From Saccharothrix saharensis (GTDB taxonomy: Bacteria > Actinomycetota > Actinomycetes > Mycobacteriales > Pseudonocardiaceae), in the NCBI RefSeq assembly GCF_006716745.1, contig NZ_VFPP01000001.1, positions 434,001-498,000 of the forward strand: a stretch of DNA of 64,000 bases, in the 5' to 3' direction. The notes beneath the pieces are model-generated. The model saw only the letters and a list, made by a program, of their open reading frames with translations, did not search any database and was not told the DNA's origin. Below are positions 56,986 through 64,000 of the stretch, piece by piece. The translations under genes were made by a program, and so were the position numbers. Numbering within the stretch: the first letter of the stretch is position 1; each line of letters opens with the position of its first letter.

Positions 56986-57684
56986 ATGATGATCACGGGT
57001 GAGGCGTCGGGCGTGCGGTTCGTGGCCGCGCCGCCGGCGCGGGGCGGTCGGCGGCTGGTGGTGGTGTGGCACCTGATGGGCGAGCCGGGCACGCCGGAGG
57101 CGATGGCGGAGGCGATGCCGTTGACGGGGGTCGACGCGTGGCGGCTGTACGCGGCGTTGCCGCCCTGGGGCGAGGGCGCCGACCAGGTGGTCGACGGGTA
57201 CGCGGCGATGGTGGAGTCGGCGGTGGCCGCCATGCCCGCGCTGGTCGGGGCGGCGCGGGAGCGCTGGGGGTGCGAGCACGGGCCGGTGGACCTGGTGGGC
57301 GGTTCGGCGGGCGGGCACATCGCCCTGACGACGGCCGTGCGGGGCGTGGTGCCGGTGCGGCGGGTGGCCGTGGTGAACCCGGCGGTGCGGGTGGAGGCGG
57401 TGGTGCGGGCGTCGATCGACGGGGGCGCGATCGGGTCCTACACCTGGACGGACGCGGCGCGTGCGGCGGTGGAGCCGTTGGACGTGCTCGCGCGGGCCGC
57501 CGAACTGGACGTGCCGCTGCTGGTGCTGCGGGGCGAGGAGGAGTACCCGGCGTTCCGGCCGGTGCAGGCGGCGTTGTGCGCGGCGGCTCCGCGCGCCCGG
57601 CTGGTGGACGTGCCGGGGCTGGCGCACATGCTGGTGACGGCACGGGACGTGGTGGACGCGGAGGTGACGGCGTGGCTGGCCTGA
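56986..57684 (+). CDS. Alpha/beta-hydrolase
   Basis: 232 aa. The nucleophile elbow is VDLVGGSAGGHIALTTA (GGSAGG), the His lies in PGLAHMLVTARDV and the Asp-like acid in LRGEEEYPAF (Glu). It resembles serine aminopeptidase/esterase-type hydrolases. TAGGTT lies 7 bases before the first of two adjacent ATGs (leaderless). The 3' end overlaps the SDR gene by 13 bases, so the two are an operon. Confidence 0.82.
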   Translation: MMITGEASGVRFVAAPPARGGRRLVVVWHLMGEPGTPEAMAEAMPLTGVDAWRLYAALPPWGEGADQVVDGYAAMVESAVAAMPALVGAARERWGCEHGPVDLVGGSAGGHIALTTAVRGVVPVRRVAVVNPAVRVEAVVRASIDGGAIGSYTWTDAARAAVEPLDVLARAAELDVPLLVLRGEEEYPAFRPVQAALCAAAPRARLVDVPGLAHMLVTARDVVDAEVTAWLA

Positions 57685-58385
57685 TCGTGGTGACCGGCGG
57701 GAGTCGGGGCATCGGCGCGGCGGTGGTGCGGCGGGTGGCCGCGGACGGGCACCGGGTGGTGATCGGCTACCGGGCCGCGGCCGCTCGGGCCGAGGCGTTG
57801 GCGCGGGAGGTGGGCGGGGTCGCGGTGCGGGCCGAGGTGTCCGACGAGGCGGACGTGGACGCCCTGTTCGACGCCGCCGCCGCGCTGGGGCAGGTGACCG
57901 GGGTGGTGATCAACGCCGGCATCACCAGCCCGGTGGGCCCGTTGGCGCAGCTGCGGGTGCAGGACCTGCGGCGCGTGGTCGACGTGAACGTGGTGGGCGC
58001 GTTGCTGTGCGCGCGGCGGGCGGCACGGGACCTGGTCGCGGGCGGGTCGATCGTGTCGCTGTCGTCGGCGGCGGCGACGTTGGGCTCGCCGAACGAGTAC
58101 GTGCACTACGCGGCGAGCAAGGCGGCGGTGGACGCGATGACCGTCGGCCTGGCCAAGGAGCTGGGACCGCGGGGCGTCCGGGTCAACGCGGTGGCGGCGG
58201 GCACGGTGCGCACCGCGATCCACGAGCTGTCGGGCGTGCCGGACCGGCCCGACCGGGTGGCGTCGGTCATCCCGCTGGGCCGGCCGGGCGAGCCGGCGGA
58301 GATCGCCGAGGCGGTGGCGTGGCTGCTCAGCGACGCCGCGTCGTTCACGACGGGCGCGGTGCTGCGGGTCGCCGGAGGGCTGTGA
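57672..58385 (+). CDS. Short-chain dehydrogenase/reductase (FabG-like)
   Basis: 237 aa classical SDR. The cofactor site is VTGGSRGIGAAVVRR, followed by NAGITSPVG, the catalytic Ser in SIVSLSSAAATLG, and YVHYAASKAAVDAM with the YxxxK pair. Closest in type to glucose-1-dehydrogenase/FabG enzymes. The GTG start lies inside the hydrolase gene. The end overlaps the methionine aminopeptidase gene tail-to-tail by 41 bases. Confidence 0.9.
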   Translation: MAGLIVVTGGSRGIGAAVVRRVAADGHRVVIGYRAAAARAEALAREVGGVAVRAEVSDEADVDALFDAAAALGQVTGVVINAGITSPVGPLAQLRVQDLRRVVDVNVVGALLCARRAARDLVAGGSIVSLSSAAATLGSPNEYVHYAASKAAVDAMTVGLAKELGPRGVRVNAVAAGTVRTAIHELSGVPDRPDRVASVIPLGRPGEPAEIAEAVAWLLSDAASFTTGAVLRVAGGL

Positions 58386-59142
58386 GCACGCGCGGCCCGT
58401 CCTCGGTGACGGCGACGGTGTGCTCGACGTGGGCGGCGCGGCTGCCGTCGACGGTGTGCAGGGCCCAGCCGTCCTCGGCGGCGTAGTAGGCGTCGCGCCC
58501 GCCGGCGTGGAACATCGGTTCGATCGCGATGGCCATGCCGGGGCGCAGGGTGAGACCCCGGCCGGGCACGCCCTCGTTGGGCACGCCGGGCGGCTCGTGC
58601 ATGGCGCGGCCGATGCCGTGGCCGCCGAAGTCGGCGGGCATGCCGTAGCCGGCGGCCCGGCCGATCGCGCCGACGGCGTGGGAGACGTCGCCCAGGCGCG
58701 CGCCGGGCACGGCGGCGGCGATCCCGGCGTCCAGCGCGCGCCGGGCGGTGTCGACGAGCAGCAGGTCCGCCGGGTCGGCCGACCCGACCACGAAGCTGAT
58801 GGCGGAATCGCCGTGCCAACCGTCCAGGTGGGCGCCGCAGTCGATGCTGACCAGGTCGCCGTCGCGCAGCCGGTAGCCGTCGGGGATGCCGTGCACGATC
58901 AGGTCGTTGACCGAGGCGCAGATGACACCGGGGAACGGGGTCGGCGCGAACGGGGGCAGGTAGTGCAGGAACGACGACCCGGCCCCGGCGTCGCGGATCA
59001 CCCCGTGGGCGATCTCGTCCAGCTCCAGCAGCGACACCCCGACGCGGGCGTGCTCGCGGACCGCGGTCAGCGCGTCCGCCACCACGAGGCCGGCGGCGCG
59101 CATCGCGTCCAGTTCGCCGGGGCTCTTCAACTCGATCACCAC
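58345..59142 (-). CDS. map: Type I methionine aminopeptidase
   Basis: 265 aa. The five metal ligands are visible: Asp in VSIDCGAHLDGWHGDSA (two Asp positions), His in FGGHGIGRAMHEPP, Glu in AIAIEPMFH, and Glu in AAHVEHTVAV. Substrate-binding His residues are also present. It removes initiator Met. This is an isolated, probably secondary copy: no rpl/secY-adk genes surround it as they usually do around the primary actinobacterial map gene. Confidence 0.92.
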   Translation of the reverse strand: MVIELKSPGELDAMRAAGLVVADALTAVREHARVGVSLLELDEIAHGVIRDAGAGSSFLHYLPPFAPTPFPGVICASVNDLIVHGIPDGYRLRDGDLVSIDCGAHLDGWHGDSAISFVVGSADPADLLLVDTARRALDAGIAAAVPGARLGDVSHAVGAIGRAAGYGMPADFGGHGIGRAMHEPPGVPNEGVPGRGLTLRPGMAIAIEPMFHAGGRDAYYAAEDGWALHTVDGSRAAHVEHTVAVTEDGPRVLTALRRPAAPRPS

Positions 59143-59192
59143 GTGCTCCCACCGCGCTGCCGGTATTTCTATCCTGGTATTAGTATCACGGC

Positions 59193-59450
59193 ATGGTGCG
59201 ACAGCCCCTCACCCAGTCCGACCGCGACCGCGGCGAACGCCTCGGCGAGCTGCTGCGCCGGGCCCGGGGGCAGCGCAGCACGGTCGAGGTCGCCGCGGCC
59301 GCCGGCATCTCCGTGGAAACCCTGCGCAAGATCGAACGCGGCCGCGTGCCCACCCCCGCGTTCTTCACCGTGGCGGCGCTGTGCGACGCCGTCGGACTGT
59401 CCCTGGACGGCCTGTCACGGGCCCTGGAACCACAGCGGCTCTCCGCGTAG
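59193..59450 (+). CDS. XRE-family helix-turn-helix regulator
   Basis: 85 aa, a single HTH domain: LGELLRRARGQRSTVEVAAAAGISVETLRKIERGRVPTPAFFTVAALCDAVGLSLDGLSRAL. TAGTAT lies 6 bases before the ATG (leaderless), in an AT-rich patch shared with the divergent map gene. Its stop overlaps the GTG of the methyltransferase gene (TAGTG). Confidence 0.88.
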   Translation: MVRQPLTQSDRDRGERLGELLRRARGQRSTVEVAAAAGISVETLRKIERGRVPTPAFFTVAALCDAVGLSLDGLSRALEPQRLSA

Positions 59451-60055
59451 TGGAGCACTTCGTCCGCTCGGCGACCACCGCGCGGCCCGTGCCGCTGACC
59501 CCGGACATCGTGCTGCACACCGCCGACGACGTGACCGCCCTGTGGGAGCGCACCGGCGCACCCGAACCACCGTTCTGGGCGTTCCCGTGGGCCGGCGGCC
59601 AAGCCCTGGCCCGGCACGTGCTCGACCACCCCGGGCTCGTGGCCGGCCGCCGCGTCCTCGACCTCGCCTCCGGCTCCGGCCTGGTCGCCGTCGCCGCCGC
59701 CCGCGCGGGCGGCCTGGTCACCGCCAACGACATCGACCCGGTCGCCGCGACCGCCATCGCGCTCAACGCCCGCGCCAACGACGTCACCGTCACCATCACC
59801 ACCGCCGACCTGCTCGACACCGAACCCGACACCGACGTGCTGCTCGCGGGCGACGTGTTCTACGACCGCGACATGGCCGCCCGCGTCGAACCGTTCCTGC
59901 ACGCCGCGCACCGCCGCGGCACCCTCGTGCTCGTCGGCGACCCCCACCGCTCCTTCATGCCCCGCGGCTGGACCCGCGTCGACGCCTACCCGGTGCCGGT
60001 TCCCCGCGACCTGGAAGGCGTCGAGGTCCGCACCACCACCGTCTGGCGCCCCTGA
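59450..60055 (+). CDS. Class I SAM-dependent methyltransferase (ETFB-lysine-methyltransferase-like)
   Basis: 201 aa. The SAM motif I is VLDLASGSGLVAVAAARAG, motif II contains ANDIDPVAATAIALN, and the acceptor region has LLAGDVFYDRDMAARV. N-terminal PFWAFPWAGGQALARHVLD is typical for METTL20/ETFB-KMT-like and related protein methyltransferases. Coupled to the HTH gene. Confidence 0.85.
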   Translation: MEHFVRSATTARPVPLTPDIVLHTADDVTALWERTGAPEPPFWAFPWAGGQALARHVLDHPGLVAGRRVLDLASGSGLVAVAAARAGGLVTANDIDPVAATAIALNARANDVTVTITTADLLDTEPDTDVLLAGDVFYDRDMAARVEPFLHAAHRRGTLVLVGDPHRSFMPRGWTRVDAYPVPVPRDLEGVEVRTTTVWRP

Positions 60056-60063
60056 CCCGACCG

Positions 60064-61008
60064 TCATCGCCGCGCGAACCGGTCCGTCGCCGCCACCACC
60101 GCCTCCGCCATCCCCGGGTCCGACGCCGCGTGCGACGCGCCCGGCACCACCACCAACTCCGCGTCCGGCCACCTGCGGGCCAGCTCCCACGCCGTACCCA
60201 GCGGACCCTGCAGGTCCAGCCGACCGTGCACCAGGATCGCCGGGATGCCGCGCAACCGCTCCACGTCCCGCATCACCTCACCGTCGGCCAACCACACCCG
60301 GTGCCGGAAGTAGTGCGCGCACAACCTCGCGAACGCCATCCGCCACGCCGGATCCGCCATCCGCGGCCCCGGCCGGTAGTCCGGGTCCAGCGACACGATC
60401 GAGGACTCCCAGTCCGTCCAGTCCGTCGCCGCCTTCCCCCGCACCGCCGGGTCCGGGTCGTTGAGCAGCGCGTCATAGGCCGCCACCAGGTCCGTCGCAC
60501 CCTCGCCCGCACCCTCCCGGAACCTCGCCCACTGCTCCGGGAACAACATCCCCAACCCGTGGTACAGCCAGTCCAGCTCCGCGTACCGGCTCGTCGTCAC
60601 CGCCACCAGCACGACCTCCGTCACCCGGTGCGGGAACGACTGCGCGTACCGCAACCCCAACGTCGAACCCCACGACCCGCCGAACACCATCCACCGCTCG
60701 ATGCCCCGGTGCTCCCGCAACCGCTCGATGTCGGCCACCAGGTGCGCCGTCGTGTTCACCGACAGGTCCGTCGAGTACTCGCTCGCGTGCGGCCGACTGC
60801 GCCCGCTCCCGCGCTGGTCCATCAGCACGACCCGGTACGCCCGCGGGTCGAACTGCCGCGCCGCGCCGGGGGAGCAGCCCGTGCCCGGACCGCCGTGCAG
60901 GTACACCACCGGCTTGCCCTCCGGGTTGCCGCACTCCGCCCAGAACACGAGGTTGCCGTCACCGACGTCCACCATCCCCTGCGCGTACGGCTCGATCTCC
61001 GGGTACAT
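60064..61008 (-). CDS. pip: Prolyl aminopeptidase
   Basis: 314 aa. Hallmarks of the S33 family are YLHGGPGTGCSPGAARQFDP (oxyanion HGGPG), DQRGSGRSRPHA, the nucleophile elbow FGGSWGSTLGLRYAQSFP, the Asp in VHGRLDLQGP and the His in PGASHAASDP. It releases N-terminal Pro. Divergent from a marR gene with 43 bases between starts; a palindrome lies in that gap. Confidence 0.95.
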   Translation of the reverse strand: MYPEIEPYAQGMVDVGDGNLVFWAECGNPEGKPVVYLHGGPGTGCSPGAARQFDPRAYRVVLMDQRGSGRSRPHASEYSTDLSVNTTAHLVADIERLREHRGIERWMVFGGSWGSTLGLRYAQSFPHRVTEVVLVAVTTSRYAELDWLYHGLGMLFPEQWARFREGAGEGATDLVAAYDALLNDPDPAVRGKAATDWTDWESSIVSLDPDYRPGPRMADPAWRMAFARLCAHYFRHRVWLADGEVMRDVERLRGIPAILVHGRLDLQGPLGTAWELARRWPDAELVVVPGASHAASDPGMAEAVVAATDRFARR

Positions 61009-61028
61009 CCACCCCTCCTCACGGATAC

Positions 61029-61040
61029 AACAGCACTGTT
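61029..61040. promoter_or_regulatory. Candidate MarR operator between pip and marR
   Basis: AACAG-CA-CTGTT, perfect 5-bp arms, embedded in TACAACAGCACTGTTACA. It lies centrally in the 43-base divergent gap, so one bound dimer would affect both promoters. Confidence 0.6.
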
Positions 61041-61051
61041 ACATTAGGGGA

Positions 61052-61519
61052 GTGGACCACACACCCGCCGGCCAATTCCTCGGCACCCGCCTGCGCCACC
61101 TCCTCGACCTCCTCGAAACCGACGTCGCCCGCGTCTACACCGACCTCGGCCTCCCCGACTTCCGCCCCCGCTACACCCCGGTCATCCGACTCGTCCACAC
61201 CAGGGGACCCCAGTCCATCCGCGACCTCGCCGACACCATCGGCGTCACCCACTCCGCCATCAGCCAGACCGTCAACCAGATGCGCCGCGACGGCCTCGTC
61301 GACCTCAAACCCGGCGACGACGCCCGCCACCGCATCGTCCACCTCACCGACCACGCCCGCACCCTGCTCCCCACCCTCCACGCCGAGTGGACCGCCACCA
61401 CCGCAGCCGCCCGCGACCTCGACACCGAACTGCCCTACCCCCTCACCACCCTCATCGACGCCGCCCTGCGCGCACTGGGGGACAAACCCCTGCGCGACCG
61501 CATCACCGAACACATGTGA
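61052..61519 (+). CDS. MarR-family transcriptional regulator
   Basis: 155 aa. The wHTH is SIRDLADTIGVTHSAISQTVNQMRRDGLVDLKPGDDARHRIVHLT. Start is the GTG at 61052, close behind an AT-rich promoter. Divergent from the prolyl aminopeptidase gene, which it probably regulates. Codons show the C-rich third positions characteristic of plus-strand genes beyond 59.15 kb. Confidence 0.88.
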   Translation: MDHTPAGQFLGTRLRHLLDLLETDVARVYTDLGLPDFRPRYTPVIRLVHTRGPQSIRDLADTIGVTHSAISQTVNQMRRDGLVDLKPGDDARHRIVHLTDHARTLLPTLHAEWTATTAAARDLDTELPYPLTTLIDAALRALGDKPLRDRITEHM

Positions 61520-61536
61520 ACGGGGGACGAGCACCC

Positions 61537-62487
61537 TCACCCACCCCCGTACAACGCCACCAACTCCGCACCCAACCGCGCCAACTCCGCCCGCACCTCG
61601 ACCGACTCCACCACCTCCACCAACCCACCCCACCCCGCCAACACCTGCGCGATCATCAACGGCGTCGCCGCCGACAACCGCAACCGCGACCGCCCACCAC
61701 CCTCACCCACCACCTCGCAATGCCGCCCGAACTGATCACCCAGCACGCGCGCGAACCGCGACTCCACCGACACCACCGCCGACACCGACGACCGCCGCCG
61801 CTCCACCTCCGACACCACCCCCTCCCACGCCACCGCCAGATCGAACCCCTCAGGCCGCACGAACACCTCATCCGTCACCCGGACCGACACCACCCGATCC
61901 ACCCGGAACGTCCGCTCACCCGCCCCCGTCCCCGCCACCAAGTACCAAACCTCACCCTTGTCCACCAACCCCCACGGCTCCACCACCCGCTCCGACCGCA
62001 CCCGCCCACGCCCCTCGTACACCAACACCACCCGCCGACGCCCCACCACCGCCTCCTGCAACACACCCACCAACCCCGGCCGCACCCGACCCACCCCACC
62101 CCACGCCGCCACGTCCACCACCACCGCGTCCGCCGCCGCCCGCGCACCCTCCCGGAACGTCTCCGGCAACGCCCGCACCAACTTCCGCAACGCCGCCCGC
62201 ACCTCCGGCGACCCCGACACCGACGCCGCAGGCCCCACCAACAAGAACAACGCCCGCGCCTCCGCCGACGTCAACCCGCTCAAATCCGTCCGCGCACGCC
62301 CCACCAACCGCCAACCCCCACCACGCCCCCGCTGCGGGTACACCGGCACACCAGCCGACGACAACGCCTCCAGATCCCGCCGCGCCGTCGCCACCGACAC
62401 CTCCAACTCCCCGGCCAACTCCGCCGCCGTCACCCGCCCCCGCGCCTGCATCACCAACAACACCGCCACCAACCGGTCCGCACGCAT
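61537..62487 (-). CDS. WYL-domain transcriptional regulator (DeoR-type HTH)
   Basis: 316 aa. N-terminal HTH_11: RLVAVLLVMQARGRVTAAELAGELEVSVATARRDLEALSSAGVPVY. The WYL domain (about 130-205) contains VEPWGLVDKGEVWYLVAGTGAGERTFRVDRV, with WYL preserved. A C-terminal WCX extension follows. These regulators sense ligands, in some cases nucleic acids. A perfect 8-bp inverted repeat lies 20 bases upstream of the ATG. Confidence 0.92.
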   Translation of the reverse strand: MRADRLVAVLLVMQARGRVTAAELAGELEVSVATARRDLEALSSAGVPVYPQRGRGGGWRLVGRARTDLSGLTSAEARALFLLVGPAASVSGSPEVRAALRKLVRALPETFREGARAAADAVVVDVAAWGGVGRVRPGLVGVLQEAVVGRRRVVLVYEGRGRVRSERVVEPWGLVDKGEVWYLVAGTGAGERTFRVDRVVSVRVTDEVFVRPEGFDLAVAWEGVVSEVERRRSSVSAVVSVESRFARVLGDQFGRHCEVVGEGGGRSRLRLSAATPLMIAQVLAGWGGLVEVVESVEVRAELARLGAELVALYGGG

Positions 62488-62506
62488 GACCCCAATCTCG
62501 CCACAA

Positions 62507-62529
62507 AAGTGCTCACCACATGAGCACTT
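62507..62529. promoter_or_regulatory. Inverted repeat upstream of the WYL regulator
   Basis: AAGTGCTC-ACCACAT-GAGCACTT, perfect 8-bp arms with a 7-base spacer. It is situated at the promoter of the WYL gene, so autoregulation is likely. Confidence 0.7.
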
Positions 62530-62704
62530 CGACCACGAAAGCAGGCACCGACAGACCCCACACCACGAAAGAGGAACCACGCTCCGCCGACTCACCACCA
62601 CCACACCGCCTGACCACCGAAGCAAGGGGCTGTATCGGTTCCGACAACCCCGATACAGTCCGCTCCCGCCCAGCGCCCGCACCACCAGCGCCCGAGGAGC
62701 CCGG

Positions 62705-63913
62705 ATGCCCCCGCGGATCTCCGTCGTCATCCCCACCTACAACCGCGCCGAACTGCTCCGCCGCACCCTCGACAGCCTCACCGACCAAACCCTCCCACCC
62801 GACGACTTCGACGTCGTCGTCGCCGACGACGGCTCACACGACCACACCGCCGACGTCGTCACCACCTACCAAAACCGCCTCCACCTGCACTACCACCACC
62901 AACCCGACCACGGCCGACGCGTCGCACACGCCCGCAACGCCGGCGCACGCCTCACCACCGCACCCGTCCTCGCCTTCCTCGACAGCGGCACCCTCGCCGG
63001 CCCCGACTTCACCCGAGCCCACGCCGACGCCCACACCACCCACCCCGTCCTCAACCTCGGCTACGTCCACGGCTACCGACCCTGGGACCCCACACCCGGA
63101 CTCGCCGACGCCCTCACCACCCGAACCCCGAAGCAACTCCACCACGACTTCCAGCACCACCCTGGCTTCCGCGACATCCGCCACGAACCCCTCGCCGCCG
63201 TCGACTTCCAGCCCGACCGCCTCCCGTTCCCCTGGCTCTACGCCTGGGGCATGAACCTCTCCGTGCGCCGCACCGACTTCGACGCCGTCGGCGGCTTCGA
63301 CGAACGCTTCACCAGCTGGGGGACCGAAGACATCGAACTCGGCTACCGCCTGCGCCGCCACGGCCTCGCCACCCGCTTCGACCTCACCGCCTGGGCCGTC
63401 GAACCACCCCACGACCGGGACACGGGGGAGATGCTCGCCGGCGCCAAGCGCACCATGCGCCAGTTCCTCGACCAGACCCACGAACCCGACGTCGAACTCG
63501 TCTGGGCCGCCCTCGAACGCGACGACCCGCTCATCGCCGAAGCCGAACACCACGCCCTCACCGCGTGGACCGACCGGGCACGCACCCTCGACGTCCGACC
63601 GGAGATCGAACACCACGCCGCGGACGCCGGGGGACCGGTGTGCGTCATCGGCTGCGGCGACGACATCCCGGACCTGCCCGACGGCAGCGTGCTGATCGAC
63701 TTCGACGCCGACGTCCTGGAGAAGGCCGCGGGCCCGCACGAACGCCACCACGCGATCGGGCTGCAGGTCCCGCTGCCGGACAACGCGGTGCAGCGCGTCG
63801 TCGTCACGTCACGGCTCGCCGGCCTGTGGCGCACGTGGGGTGACGTCATCACCGCCGAGGCCGGGCGAGTGGGCAGGGAAGCGCCCAGGGTCGTCGCCGA
63901 ACCTCTTACTTAA
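62705..63913 (+). CDS. Family 2 glycosyltransferase with C-terminal galactosyltransferase-like block
   Basis: 402 aa. The GT-A core begins ISVVIPTYNRAELLRRTLDSL. The first nucleotide-sugar Asp lies in DVVVADDGSHDHT, a DxD-like site is replaced by AFLDSGTLAGPDF, and WGMNLSVRRTDFDAVGGFDERFTSWGTEDIELGYRL is the Glyco_transf_7C acceptor block with the catalytic ED. The last 90 residues (CVIGCGDDIPDLPDGSVLIDFDADVLEKA) form a separate small Rossmann-like domain. A GAGGAG ribosome site lies upstream of the ATG. The stop codon is within the dif-like site. Confidence 0.88.
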   Translation: MPPRISVVIPTYNRAELLRRTLDSLTDQTLPPDDFDVVVADDGSHDHTADVVTTYQNRLHLHYHHQPDHGRRVAHARNAGARLTTAPVLAFLDSGTLAGPDFTRAHADAHTTHPVLNLGYVHGYRPWDPTPGLADALTTRTPKQLHHDFQHHPGFRDIRHEPLAAVDFQPDRLPFPWLYAWGMNLSVRRTDFDAVGGFDERFTSWGTEDIELGYRLRRHGLATRFDLTAWAVEPPHDRDTGEMLAGAKRTMRQFLDQTHEPDVELVWAALERDDPLIAEAEHHALTAWTDRARTLDVRPEIEHHAADAGGPVCVIGCGDDIPDLPDGSVLIDFDADVLEKAAGPHERHHAIGLQVPLPDNAVQRVVVTSRLAGLWRTWGDVITAEAGRVGREAPRVVAEPLT

Positions 63914-63935
63914 CATAATGTAGATTATCGGCGTT
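63908..63935 (-). other. dif: dif-like XerC/XerD recombination site
   Basis: A 28-bp AT-rich imperfect palindrome in GC-rich surroundings. Read on the minus strand its right arm is TTATGTTAAGT, 10 of 11 identical to the E. coli XerD arm TTATGTTAAAT; the left arm ends in GATAA and the six-base centre is TCTACA. In total 20 of 28 positions match E. coli dif by hand alignment. It would resolve chromosome dimers at the replication terminus. It overlaps the stop codon of the glycosyltransferase gene. Confidence 0.85.
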
Positions 63936-64000
63936 ACGGACAGGCTGGTCGACAGAGGCCGGAACAGCGACGAGACCGGCCGATCAGCCACCGTGACGAC

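Noticed and set aside
63809-63991. Minus-strand 60-codon frame over the end of the glycosyltransferase gene
   Set aside because: It crosses the dif-like site and is antisense to a well-supported gene; no start signal.

Overview
The window is a stretch of very GC-rich actinobacterial chromosome. Third codon positions are almost all G or C, GTG starts and four-base GTGA/ATGA gene overlaps are common, and many genes appear to be leaderless. The gene families (GlnX-GlnH-PknG, mycothiol-dependent isomerase-like enzyme, DUF3090/SCO1664/DUF3097, ECF42-DGPF, Rox-type monooxygenase) suggest a filamentous actinomycete, most likely of the Pseudonocardiaceae (Saccharothrix/Actinosynnema/Lentzea type). 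That placement is inference from gene content. I saw no rRNA, tRNA, CRISPR array or insertion sequence.

Layout. 1-5438 (minus): the glutamate-sensing operon glnX-glnH-pknG, ending in a zinc-ribbon PP2C phosphatase cut by the window edge. 5573-8402: small metabolic genes (NADAR N-glycosidase, flavin-nucleotide protein, ABM protein) and a divergent threonine aldolase. 8411-13935: a Rox-type rifamycin monooxygenase with a rifamycin-associated-element-like palindrome, and divergently a creE-creD pair of the aspartate-nitrosuccinate (nitrous acid) pathway. 13975-20553 (minus): ECF42 sigma factor plus DGPF partner, a decayed quinone oxidoreductase next to a MarR regulator, an AlkX-like winged-helix protein coupled to an epoxide hydrolase, an acetyltransferase, a mycothiol-type enzyme and an unusual choice-of-anchor-K protein. 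20819-22398: a perfect 16-bp inverted repeat, then an Ala-rich coiled-coil protein with an 11-residue repeat array and a small membrane protein.

22449-30301: flavin monooxygenase/TetR/winged-helix run, SHMT-like PLP enzyme with a divergent PucR regulator, MarR, M20 peptidase and M55 D-aminopeptidase. 30396-35597: a four-gene Dpp/Opp-type peptide ABC transporter, which with the peptidases looks like a peptide-uptake-and-degradation locus. 35552-40250 (minus): SDR, HxlR, then acyl-CoA dehydrogenase, APH-type kinase and HAD phosphatase in one operon, matching the domains of vertebrate ACAD10/ACAD11. 40320-45371: DUF6886, Hsp20 with a divergent regulator, LD-carboxypeptidase, S9 peptidase. 45500-51803 (plus): conserved actinobacterial genes (DUF3090, SCO1664, GNAT, APH(6)-like kinase, DUF3097, NfeD, band-7 protein, one unknown). 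51844-59142: amidase, DUF1707, pentapeptide, CGNR, small zinc ribbon, TetR, sucrase-ferredoxin-like, hydrolase/SDR pair, methionine aminopeptidase. 59193-63913: HTH/methyltransferase pair, prolyl aminopeptidase with divergent MarR, WYL regulator, glycosyltransferase.

The glycosyltransferase stop codon lies inside a 28-bp AT-rich sequence (63908-63935) that closely resembles the XerCD dif site, so the right edge is probably the chromosome terminus. Consistent with this, the plus strand changes from G-rich to C-rich near 59.15 kb. The most noteworthy points are the dif-like site, the RAE palindrome that also serves as the -35 of a strong rightward promoter toward a 12-codon leaderless ORF and creE-creD, the split ACAD10-like operon, the PP2C gene appended to pknG, and the hendecad-repeat protein.
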